Shown: piece by piece, positions 13,012 to 25,696 of the stretch
How the letters are laid out: every line of letters begins with the position of its first letter
How positions within the stretch are numbered: position 1 is the first letter of the stretch
Assembly: GCF_000189635.1 (NCBI RefSeq)
Contig: NW_002476162.1
Span: forward strand, 310,001-374,000
Direction: 5' to 3'
Source: Tetrahymena thermophila SB210
Lineage: Eukaryota > Ciliophora > Oligohymenophorea > Hymenostomatida > Tetrahymenidae
Length of the DNA: 64,000 bases
Notes under the pieces: generated by a model
The model's database searches: none
What the model saw: only the letters and a program-made list of their open reading frames with translations
Told to the model about the DNA's origin: nothing
Translations under genes and position numbers: made by a program

Positions 13012-13813
13012 AAAATTGTATTATTTTTTATGGCTAACTCTATAAATTGTTATCTTTATTACCTTTAACTATATTGCGCTTATTAATGATTTTTAATTAT
13101 AACAACTTTTTGGAAAATTATTCGTTTAGATATATTTAAATCATGGGTGGTGGATATTAATTATCAGTTAAAAACTTTTATTTAATTTTATTTTAATATT
13201 CAAAAGATAAATGATGATGATGAGATATCGTCGCGATTTAAATTAAGTTTTACTTAACAAAAAGATAGAAAAAAAAACAACACAATCTTTATTTCAAAAA
13301 ATTATTAATTATGTTATACTCCAAAAATCTTCTAAATTTTTAAAAGCCAAAAGTAATATGATATTTTTTTTTTATTTGTAAAAGATTTTTTTTTTCTATT
13401 TCATAAAATATTTTTTTTAAATATTTACAACAAAATTTCAAATTAAAGATTTGAGCATATAATTATTGTTATTAAAAAAATAAATCTTTTATCTCAATTA
13501 ATTCTGAGTTATCTATCTCTGATTTATCTCGAATATACCAAAGAATTGACTGTAAACAACCATTAATAATTAAATATTTTATTTTTTAAAAATTCTATCT
13601 ATAAAATAATTTCTTACATTTGAAGCAAAAATATTTTAATTTACCTTTATTAAAAATATTTAATACAAAGTAAAAAAAACATAAACAAATAATTTAAAAT
13701 CATAAAAAAAATCTATACAATAGTTTACTTAGCAAAATATGTTTGATTAAATATTATTATATTTATAGAAGTTTGCATGTATGCTTTTTTGCTTGCTTGC
13801 AAATATATGATTT
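13012..13813. other. Tandem intergenic spacer
   Basis: 802 bp between the GAR-protein start and the stop of the next minus-strand gene. AT-rich with long T runs; no coding or RNA signal seen. It should contain the promoter of the GAR gene and the 3' UTR of the giant gene. Confidence 0.5.
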
Positions 13814-16800
13814 TCATAAATCGAAGTCATCTTTTTATTCAGAGTCTTTATTATCACCCAACTCTACCATAACCTTTTATTTTCTTCTATTTAGGTTAAG
13901 ATTATCTTTAAAAGATCCTACTGAATTTCTTCCAAAAGGAGAATCATCATTCCTCTTTCTGCTAGGTGTAAATTCAGCAGCGTTTTTATTTAAAGGAAAT
14001 TTATCTTATTAGGTTGAAGCTTCTTAGTTATCTAAATTTATAATTTCTTCTTATATACTATCAAAATTACCAATCAATTATGGAGAATTTTGAGTTTATT
14101 GCTATTTGATCTTTACTATATTTGGATTTAATACAGGATATCCTGCATCTATATAATAAAAATTAATTAGAAAATATACTTAAACACAATTTTAATACTT
14201 AATTGAGGTGAGCGAGATATTTCACTTGATTGGTATGTTGTCGTTTCTTATACTAGAATTAATTGAAATTATTATTATTTTATTGAATAATATTATTTTA
14301 CTTTTGGTTGCTTTTCCTTCAAATTAGTTATCTCCTAAATTTTTGCTGTTTATTTAAAAAACGTGATGATATGATGAAATTTAGATAAAAAATTACAATT
14401 TTATTTTCTCATCACTTGACTATTAGTTTATTGGCTTTTCTTCTTCATTTTCTATTGGTCTTATTGGTTTTAACTATTCATCTAGACGAACATTTACCAA
14501 TTTCAAATCAGGATCTTCTTTTCTTAACTTAAACCACTTGTGTACAAACATGCTGGTCCTTCTCCATAAATAAGTTACTCTTTCAATTGGCACATAAGCT
14601 TGATGCTAAAGTTTATTTTTAAGTGAATAAAATTTCAATATAATATTTTAATTTTACCTTCTTTGCTATAAATTTTGCAAGCAAAGGATATTTAGAAAGT
14701 ATTTTTGTTATCTTTTCAAATTACTGATTGATTATATCATCAACTTTTTTAGTGTATCCTCTAAGTAGACCTCTTATAATATCTAAAACAAACAATATAT
14801 TAACAAATCCAAGGACAATATAGCCTATTACAATTAAGTAATCATAAGAATTTTAGTATATGAATACACCCATTATCATGCTAATAGCAGCTGCCTCATT
14901 ACCTCTTTAATCCAAACGATTTTATTCATTTTCTATGTAAGGCTTAAAAATGTAAGAGAATATCAAGTAAACAACTACTGTTAAAAAACAGAGTACACCT
15001 TTTACTTTTGTATCATCACCGTAAACATTAACAATAATAGTGAGAGTGATTTTTTCAAACATCTTTACAAATTCCCAAAAATAAGCTCTAGGGTGATATT
15101 CCATATATAGATAACCATATCTATATCTTATCCATATATTGCTATATATCTTTAAAAATGTTTGAATAAATTTAAATTTAAATTATAAAAATGAATGCAT
15201 ACTTTATCTCTGCTAGAATACAGTTTTTAGAAAAAGATTAATGGTATCACTATTGCCCAAATTAGTAACCAAGGAATAACTAGAGTAACTAAATAATAAA
15301 TATGTTCATTTGTATAACATTCATATGCTACATTTGCCTTAATGTATTCTACTTTAGCAATAGTTCTACAAGAAGCAGTAGAGATAAACGAAAGTATGAC
15401 AGAAGGTTATAATGTAATAAAAAGGAAAATGAAAGTACACCAGATATATCCTGAGTTTTTTCTCACTTTCTTCAAAATAACACCAACTATGTAAATTAAT
15501 ACCGAAACTACAACAAATATCATAGGATTAATCAGTTGCCAAACTAATCTGAAATAAAGCACAGGCATATTAGACATCTGTAAGAAAAAGCAATCCATGG
15601 AAACACTCATTTACTGTGATGGATTACCAACTGTTGTACTTACAGTAGAAAAGAAACTTGGTGTTGTGAGATTAAACGTGAATATAACAGAAATGACCTA
15701 AGAATTACATTAAAAATATTTTTTTGTATTTATTTTAAAATTTAAATTTTACCTAAAAATAACTTGTTAAAATTTTAATTAAAACACCAGCTTGGTTTTT
15801 AGAGTGACTAGATTTTCCACCCAGAATAAAACCTGAAACAATTAATATTTAGGTTTAAATATATTATTAGACTTATTAGATAGTTGATTTAACAGATAAA
15901 AGAGTTGATATTAGAGTCCAGATCATAATTAAAACTACTTTTTACACATTTCCAGATACCTGTGAGCACTTACCACAAGAAAAGCTTCCACTTAAAGCAT
16001 ATGCTTCTCCCCAATACTTTCCATAAAGATCACATTCTTCACACAGAGCACCTATAAATTTTGTTTTAAAATATTTAATTTTGTTTGCTTTTTTTTAGTT
16101 AGTATGTTACCAATATGACCAGTATAACAAAGTTAGTCTTCTTAACCTCCAACACAATTAGAGGCAGCATTTGAGCAAGGTTCTATAAGATCGGAAGATG
16201 TATTTTTTCTCCAATAACCAGCTGATATCTTCATTATATTATATCCTGGACAACTATCTACTCCTATTTTAGGACAAGATAAACACTGTTCAGCTCCTAA
16301 AACTAGTGAATATTTTGTGCTAGGGCATGCATAACATTACCCTGTAGTAGCTTGATAAATTTCTCCATAAGTACCTTTATAAATAATAAAATATAACAAA
16401 CTTTTAATAATTAATTTTTAATTTACAGCTTCTCATATTGATAACCAGAGGGAAAACATAGCTCGTATCGTATCCAGTAATAGTTCCAGTACTGTCTAAA
16501 ATTGGTATTATTACAGCTGGAGAAGAAAATTTAACTTTTATTTAATTAGGAGGCTTAGCAATAAATATTAAGCTAGTGATATTATATCCCGCTATACCTT
16601 CATTATAACTAAATACTTTTGTACCTACCAGCTAAACTGTGCTATCTATATAATCTCCTGAAGCAAAATTTAAAGCAACTGTAACTGTACTAGTTTATTA
16701 TCTTAAAACAGTACCGTCAGAGCCAATTAGCTAGATTACCATTCCCCCTGGAGTTTGACCACTGCCATAATTTTTTATAGTTGGAATATTAGTAGAACCT

Positions 16801-19800
16801 TATGCATAATTATATGCTTTTCCATTATATATTAACCTCATAGACACTGGAGATTATACTTTATCATTTCCATAAAATGTAGCAGTATTTGATGTAAAAG
16901 TGTTAGGAGTAATGGAACTTAAGGTGGGACTTATTCCTTCGATTAGATAAGCTCCTATTAAATAAGAAATTTATAAAATTTAATAAAATAGTGAAATAAA
17001 AAATTCATTAAACTATTAGAGAAACTATTAAATTAATAAAAAATTTTGTATCACAGTCATTTTTAATTAAATATTTTTACCTCCTTATCCTGCTTGATTG
17101 TTTGTAAATGTATTCCCAGTAAAAGTTATAGTATTTGTTGAAGTTGATAATTAGTAAGAGTAGATTGCTCCTCCAACACTAGTGGCATAGTTATTCTAAA
17201 ATGTAGAACCACTAATTTATATAGTAGTATAATAAGAACTTAATGCAGCACCTTAAACTGCATAATTTCCATTGAAAATAGAATTCTAAATAAGAGCTGT
17301 ATATGCATTAGATGATAAAATTCTCTACATAAACTCAGCTTCAGTATCTTCTGCTATTGTACTATTAGAGCATGAAATTTAGTTTTCTTAACCTTCATTT
17401 TACAAAAGTCTACTTGAGGTCAAAGTTGTGCTACTTTAAGATAGGAATAAGACACCATTTTATCCAGTATTATAATTGAAAGTGCTTTAAGCAATTTTTA
17501 AGAAACCACTCCATTATTAGAATTATGCAAAACCATATTTGGTATACTATCTATTTGATTAAAATGTAACTCCTGTGTATGTAATATCTATATCTTAGTT
17601 GTGAAGTACAACAGAATTCTAAGTATTATCAATATAAGTAAAGAACTCAATACCTGTGCTATGTGAATATGGAGAAACGTTTGTGATCATTGTATTTGTA
17701 AAAGATATAGCAGTGCATTTGTAAGTATAAATTAACGGATATGTAGACATATAATATCCTTATATTATACTACCAGTTTCTTACCAAGAGGTGAGTTGGT
17801 AAAGATAAAATAGTTACTAATACCTTAATCCAGAGAAGATATTATTTGTAGTGATTAAATTTCCCTTAGAAATCCATATTTGTGAATGCTGACTAAGTGC
17901 AGAGAACAAAAGTGGATCTGGAACAGAATTTGAAGGAACAAGAGTGCTGGTTAAATAATTATAAATTTAGCTCTAATCATCCCATTATATTACATTATTT
18001 GTAAAAGTAACTTTAGAATTGCTATTTATTTGTTAACTATAAATAATAGATCCCTGAGGAGCATAAACATTTGAAATTAAGCTATTCTTTATAGTTACAT
18101 CTGCTGATAAAGGTCCAGAATTAAGATATAGAAGTCCTCCAATTGTTCTTGCATAAACATCTTAAAAAGTAGCCCCATCAATTACTAAAGTTAGTGGAGA
18201 TTACGTGCAATCTATATAAATTGCTCCTCCAGAACCATCAGTTATAGAGTTAGTAGTTGTTATTGTTTAATAAAAATGTGTATTTCCATTAATATTTATT
18301 ACGCCAGGAGGTATTGTTATCAAATATAATGCTCCTCCTAATTTTATTTATTCAAAATAAAAGATGTTAATTCAAATAAAAATAAAAAAATGTTAATATT
18401 AATTATTAAACTCAATTTATAATGTGTGAAATGAAAATTTAAACTAAAAAAAGACTCTAATCTTAAAATTCTTTCTTAATATTTAAAATAAAATATCAAA
18501 ATTAATACCAAAGTTTGCTACACTAGTCTGGAAATTTACATCTATAAAATTCATTGTGGCAGCTCTTGCATATACGAAACCTCCTGAGGTTGAAACTAAA
18601 TTTCCTTGCTATTGTTTGTTTCCATTTCTAAATAAAGTATTTTAGATTGTTAAAAAATTCACGGTTACAGCAAAAGCATTCTATGAAAATAAGCACGTGG
18701 TATCTTATATCTTTGAATTAGTTACAGTGAGATATGATTCAATAGAATCAACTAATAGGACAGTGCTTGAAGAGTAAGTAGTTAAACCCAGTTAATTTAG
18801 AGGTGAAAGTTAGGAAATGCTAACTGCAACATTACTTATTTAGATGTTAAAAACAGAATACTTGTTTACTATTTAAAAAGGTGAAACCTATAAATATGAT
18901 AAGTCTTGGAAAATAACAGAGTTAGAAATAGAAAAATTATTTATAGTGATAGGTATTTGTGTAGCTATATTCGACTCGTTTAAGATATCTTATGTGCAAA
19001 TTATCTAAAAAGGAGATTGGTCTAGACCTGAGTAATTTTTTAATACAATTGTATCAGCACTAAAAGAGCTTTAACAAAAGACTGCATTTAAGCAATATCC
19101 ATGCAATTTTGATTAGTCTAACTAGCTTAGTTAACCCTAGAATGGAATATTTTGACTGTAAACAGTATTATCAGGATCTCCACATATGAAATTAGTAATA
19201 GTCAAAGTAACAGGATTGTAAATGTGAATGCCTTAAAATTTCTAATTCCTTAAAATATTAATTGCTAAAAATTATAAGCTATTAACGGTATTAATATTTA
19301 TAAGCTTCCATAGTAATTAAAGCTAGTTTGAATCTGTATATGTATTTTAAATAGTCACTTGACTCAGCATTACATTTAACATGAAACTGTTAGGGTTGTA
19401 AGGAGTATTTAAATCAAAAAAACAAGAATAGACACCTAGAGAATTAGTGCTTGCTGATAAGTTGCATTTAGCCTTTTAAATTAGAATCAATTAAATTTAA
19501 TTTAAATAAATAATTAAACTTACTGAATCGATTGAAACAGATGAGTATCTATGATTAATTTACAATTAATTCTAAACTAGTAGAGAATATGAAGGTGTAG
19601 AAAACATAGTAACTTAATTCAGGAAGAAACGACTTTATTGAGAGGAAGTAACAGTTACTCCTGAAATTGAGATAAGGTTAGTACAAATTAAGGATGTTAT
19701 TTTTGTACTTGAAATTGCTGTAAACGGTGCTTAAAAAACCCACTAAGAGGCTTTAAATCTAACTGCATTCATTACATATATTAAAAATGAATCTACCATA

Positions 19801-22800
19801 TTCAAGTTAGAAAATGTTATCTGACTTAGATCAAACTATTTTATTCAAAGTTAATAAAATTAATTTTTTCAACTGAGAATTTATAAATAAATATTTGAAT
19901 TTACTCTTAAGAAAGATTCTCCTAATCCTTGTAATTCATAAATAAAGTATGCGTTGTCAAAAGTAGAACCTGATACTTAAACTGAGGTGAAAGATATTTG
20001 AGAGTTGGTGTTATTCATGCTAAACATTGAAATATACTGGAGAGATAATCCTGTGAATTAGACAGTATTTAAAGTGAAAGTAGTTGCTAAATTTGCTGTT
20101 CCGGGATCATAAAAGTTTATTTTTGGAGGATAATAAATCTGTTTGAGTACAAAATTGTTTAAATTGAGTGAAACCAAGTTAGGAGCAATTAAACTAAAGT
20201 ATTAACTTGTACCTTTGTCTGTATAGTCTCCTAATTAGACGTTTATTGGATTTGTGTTTCCAATTACACAATTATTAAAAGTAACAGAAGAAGTTTTCAA
20301 CACGTTTGTCAGCTATATAAAGAATGGATTTTTTAAAGCGTTACTATCATTATTTTAAATTGGATAGAACTCAACATTGTTGAATTCTACTGTAGAGAAA
20401 GCAGTGAATATAAGTGAATCTTTAATGTAAATTTTCATTTTTTTATTTCCCACTGAGCTAAAATCACCTGATATCATTGTGTTAACACTCGCTTTCAGAT
20501 CGACTAGAGTCGGAATCATCGAAAATGCTTCAGATATAAGTTATAAATTAAAATCCAAAACTGCACTAGATAAATAAGTGGCATCAACACTGGAACCTAC
20601 AAATATAATTTAGAACACTATTTATTCGACTCCCTCTTCAGCAAACTTTACATAATTTTGACTAAATTGTAAAGCTTCTCTTAGATTTAACTGTTAATGG
20701 GCCATCTCTTGAGAAGACAGATAAGGTAGAGAATAAGCATTATATCCTGTAAATTTAGTTTGAGGGTTATACGAAGATATATCTTAATTTAAGTTAATAG
20801 TAGTATCAAAATAATAAGGAATAATAACTCTATTTTTTTAAAAATAATTTTTTTAAAATCATAAACTTGAAATGTGCTAAATAAATTAAATATAAAAGGA
20901 ATTTAAATTGTGAAATTAATTCTAATTCTAATTAATCCTAAGATTTTGATTTAGGGGAAAAAAAATACTACTATAGTTCCTCTTTTAAAGATAACTAATG
21001 TTTTTTGTGTTAAAAAGAGTGATTTTTTAAATTTGCAGAAATTATAAATTCTAAAATTTTTAATTTTGGGGATAATTTAAAAATAAATACAATAATCAAA
21101 TTTTACTATTTCTTGCATCCTGCACTTGTTTAGCAAACTTAACATTTTTGATTATAAGAATTGAAAAACATATATCTATTTGCATAGTAAGTCACAGTGG
21201 ATCCTACATCACTACTAATGGTTCTACATTAATTTGCTTTTGTCCATCTAACTATATTTCCAAACTAAGCTGAATTTGCGTAGTAAGGGTTTTTTACCTA
21301 TTATTCAGGACCTTTTATTTCAATGCAATTTTATTCATAATCTGAACACTAAATATTAATAATTTGTATAAATAATAAAAATATTAATTAATATTTAAAT
21401 CTATTTTACCAAAGTGCAACCTATTTTAGACAAAGTCTATGATCTTTTCACTGATAATCCACTTGTAATTTATAAATTGCTTAAATTACACTTATAACAG
21501 TTTGGTAAACCAAATTTTGGAGTACAACCATCACAAGTTGATAAACAACCATAGCATTATCCTTTTTTTATTTATTTAAATAATTTGAATTACAAAAAGC
21601 TAAAATTTGAATTTTTACCAGTCCATGGATCTTATAAATTAGGTGAATTACAATTTAAACACCATAGAGTATCTTAGAGTTGAAGTGTTTATTCGTAAGA
21701 ACTAAATTAATCTTTTTGGAAGTAATAATAATTATAATAAGTAGTTTGGAAAATTATTTATACTGCTTGTAAGATATGGACGCTAAAATTATAAATAATC
21801 AATCAAGTTGAATCTCCAATTCCATTAAGTACACTAAGAACAAACTCCAGTACTATCACAATTTGAACATGAATTTGTGTTGTAGTTTGGATATCCTTAA
21901 GAAGATGTACTAGGCCCTCCATATTAATCGCAACTTAAGCAATAAGTAACAGTCTATTACCCACTTGTGGCAGTGTAATATTACCCACAGTTTGAGACTA
22001 TCATTTATTAAGAAATAGTTAGAAACAAAAATAGATATTAATAATAGAAACTTACAAGTTGAACCATTGTAGGTGTTACAATTACCATTATTTGAGACAT
22101 AACCATCATTACAAATTAAGCACTATCCTTTGACTGATGATATACATTAACTAGGAATATTTTAATCACCTATTAATTAAAAATTAACATGAAATTTTCA
22201 TTACAAAAATAAACTAAAAGCTATAAAATTTACATGTCCCATCACTTTTTCTGTTATATCCCTTATTGCAAACAGCGCAAAAAACAGTATTTCCGTTGTA
22301 GCTATTTTAAGGAAGGATTTGAGAGTCTTGCACACTGAAATTATTTACATTAAGTGTATAATATGTTTCAGAACTTCCATTTGTTCCATATACGCATTTC
22401 TAACAATTTTAAATGTTACAAACTTCACAAGTTCCATGAGGATTTAAAACATAACCACTTGCACATACTCTACACCTCTATTAATAAGAACTTTGTTGAT
22501 TTGTAGGAATAATTCTAGGATTTAAAGAGTGAATTTCTTATCCATTTTGTGTTGTGCTAAAATCGCACCTTAAGCAATTGTTAGAGCAGCTTAGGCATGA
22601 CTTTAAATCGAGAGATGGTATCATTTAAACATTTATTTATATAGTTTTAATAGTGGAACCTCCGGCTCTTTTGAATAATTTATTAATTTTTTTAATTTAT
22701 CAACAATAATACTAATAAATACTGATTGCTTTGGGTTTTTGCACATTTTGAACATCGAAGGTATGTATTAGCAGGTAAAGGCTATCCTACAAAATTTTAA

Positions 22801-24160
22801 GGATCTTGAGAATAGTTTCTACCTGAATCATCTCCATAGTAACACTACTAACAATCAGGTATAACTGTTGAACATTAGATACAAATTCCATTTTAATTAA
22901 GTGCGTATCCATCCATACAAACCATACAAATTGGTGAATTGTTAACTTTTTTACATCTATAATTTAATTAGATAATGTAATTTAAATTTTTTAGGTGAAA
23001 TTTTAATCGTATTAAAAATTTTAAATAAATTTCTTAATATAAAGGGAAATCTTAATCAATAAATAATAGATAATTTGTTTTTTTGTAATTCGCAGTATTA
23101 GCTGAAATATTGATTTAGTTTTGAAAAATTTGTGTTAATTTGAATAAAGTAAATTTAAAATGACCTTTAAAAAATTATAAAAATTGTTATTATGGTAAAG
23201 GTAATATTTTTATTTGCATTATAAAAATTTAAAATTAATTTAGATGATTACTTTTAGCATGTTAGATCAGCACTGCATTTATTGTTACAGCTATTTTTAT
23301 CCCAAAAATAACCCTATCTACAAATCACTGCAGCTTGGATTGAATCATTCGTTGAGGGAGATATATACTGATTGCAACCTTACTAAAGAATGTTATTTCC
23401 GCAAAAAGAAAGGCAACCTAAGCATTCTTAAACAGTGGATGTATAAGAAGAACCTTATTATTAGACAGAAACAAGAAAAAGTTAAATTGTATCTAAAGAA
23501 ACTCTCATAATAACTTCAGAACTCATATCTCTTTAAGCTGCCGTATTGGCATTTATTGTATATTAGTATGTGCATTATCTACTTTAAGCCCTTTAAAATA
23601 AAAGAAAATTTTGAATGTAGCTATATATATATTTTTGATTAATTTTATTAAGTAGAAATAACTTTAAATACAAAATATCAATCTAATGTCTTACCACAAT
23701 GAAGGATTATCTACACAATCACCACAAGGAATGTAAGAAAGTGTAGCTTAAGAGTAATTTGGGCTTTTATTTTATATAAAATATTCTTTTATTTTTATTA
23801 TTAGTAAGTTATTTCTATTTTACCATTGTACGCAAATGTATTAAATTGATGTATATCCTTAATCTGGATCAAAAGTTTATGGTATTTGATATAAAAAATA
23901 ACCAAGTTAACATCTTGTGCATGAAGCTGTTCCTCCAGGGTTATTTGGACACTCTGTACAGTATTGGATGTTACAATTAAAAGCTGTTTCTGTTATTTGT
24001 GATAACCTATTTAAATTAAATAAGAATATTTATTAAACGATAGACTAACTGTTAACGATTATATAAAGTATTAAATAAACTACTAGCTGGCAGTAAAATC
24101 TCCTATTGTAAGCTTAAAAAAAAGCAGTAGAATGGAAATACCTCTGAAAATATTTTTCAT
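13814..24160 (-). CDS. Giant receptor/adhesin-like membrane protein, copy A
   Basis: Multi-exon gene; only some splice sites are fixed (exon 1 24160-24057, exon 2 from 24006, last exon 14148-13814). I estimate 2,600-2,900 aa. A signal peptide (MKNIFRGISILLLFFKLTIG) is followed by Cys-rich repeats with CxxC pairs (about 24,000-21,100). Next is a long Asn/Ser/Ile-rich region with short repeating strands (about 20,800-17,080) that reads like a right-handed beta-helix. Then come a beta-sandwich-like segment (16,960-16,440), a second Cys-rich block (CxxCP, GALCEEC; 16,400-15,930) and 9-10 membrane segments (15,920-14,700). Motifs there include SMDCF, STASCRTI, YHPRAYFWEFVKMFEK and NRLDQ. The cytoplasmic tail (14,610-13,814) is basic and Ser-rich (TPSRKRNDD, RRKQK) and longer than in copies B and C. 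A surface sensor or adhesin role is inferred, not shown. Most diverged of the three paralogues. Confidence 0.82.
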
Positions 24161-25696
24161 ATTTTCAAAATAAGCAAATTAAGGCTAAGAATTTTTAAAA
24201 TTAATTCTAAATATTAAAATATGGATTGATAAAGATGAGTTAAATTATGAGTTATAGATTGTTAATTTTTAAATCTAATCTTATTGATTGCTTTTATTCT
24301 TATTTTTTTTGATTTTACTGATTTTTGTTTTCTTTTTGTATTTATTTTTTAAGAGAAGAGCAGCTATTTATCAACAAGTAATTCGTTTAATTAAATTAGT
24401 TTATTGGTTTTCTATAAAATAAAGCTAGTAACTTATCAATAAAAAAGCAACTTTTTAAAAGAAAATTTGACGTTTGTCGTTTAGTAAATTTTTATTTGCT
24501 TTTTTGATTAACAACTTCTTAAAAACTGATTAAATTAATGAGTTAGGTAAATAGTTTGTTTTTTCGTAGTTTTTATGTAAGACTTCATTTTGAAGAACAT
24601 ATTTTAAAAATGAATTCTTATTGCATATTTATTGATTTCTCCCATCTTTATTATCAAATTTTATTTAAAATTTATTATAAATAAATATTTATTAGCATTC
24701 ATTGAATTTTTATTAATCAAGAGTCTAAGCTATTAAATTTTAATACTTAAAATAGATAAATTAAGAAAAACATATATAAGTTGGTTATAAAAATATTTAA
24801 TATTAATTTGGAAATATTTCCTAACAAAAACATAAATTCTAAGTAAGTTTACTTCTTTATTATGAAATTGATTTTAAACTTTTTCCAACGTATTTAAAAA
24901 TAATCCAAACAGAAATTAAAAGTGATAAATAACTGTAAAATAAATTAAAATTTTATAAAGAGCTAGCTGACTTATTTTTCTTTTTAATTTAAAATATAAA
25001 TTTTCTAGTAAAAACAGCATTTAAGCCTTTGAGGAAAACAAAATTTAATTTTATATATTTTTGTTTTTTTATTTATTTTTTTAAAATTTAACTCATAATT
25101 TAAGTAATCTGTTAATATATTATTAATACCTAGAGTCTTATTTAATGTACTTCACTAAAAAACATTCAAGAAAGTTATTAGTTGTAATCCTTTTATATTA
25201 TTGAATGAAAAAAATTATATTAAATTAAAGAAGTTAGTTATATTATATTTAATAAATCAGGTAAAAAATGAATTGTTTTTTACATTAAGGTTGTCAAAAA
25301 ATAAATAATAAATTTTAATGTATTACTTTTATTTATTTAAAATAAAATATGGGTAGGGTAGGGTAGGCGATCTTAATTTATTAGGATTGATAATAAAAAG
25401 AAAAACTTATAAGCTGAAAAAAAAATCAAATGGAGTATATATGTTATATATTTGAAGATGGGAATTTAAATAAACTGAAGTTAAAAAGAGATGAAAATTG
25501 ATTCCTAATTTTAGATAATATATTAAAAACTTATAATTAAATAGAGTTAATTAACAAAAAAAGGCATACAAAATATTCAATAAATAAGTTTTCACACAAA
25601 AAAAATAAAAATAACTATTAAATGTAAAAATCTAAAAAAATAACTGATAAGAATAATAAAGCTATTTTATAATAAACTTATTATAATGTCTTCAAC
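24161..25696. other. Spacer between giant copies A and B
   Basis: 1.5 kb, AT-rich, without a convincing coding frame. It holds the copy A promoter and the copy B 3' flank. The one outstanding element is the G-rich repeat at 25351-25367. Confidence 0.55.
25351..25367 (+). repeat. (GGGTA)3GG tract
   Basis: Three GGGTA units followed by GG, the most G-rich short stretch in the non-coding DNA of the window. It does not match the Tetrahymena telomere unit (GGGGTT). It lies about 350 bp downstream, in gene sense, of nothing coding on the plus strand, and about 1.2 kb upstream of the copy A start. It has three GGG runs plus GG, so a weak quadruplex is conceivable. Confidence 0.85.

Noticed and set aside
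23244..23510. Plus-strand 88-codon ORF
   Set aside because: Antisense to a Cys-rich exon of giant copy A that aligns with copies B and C.
25351..25367. Possible telomere or chromosome-breakage site
   Set aside because: The unit is GGGTA rather than GGGGTT, only three units occur, sequence continues on both sides, and I see no match to the breakage consensus.
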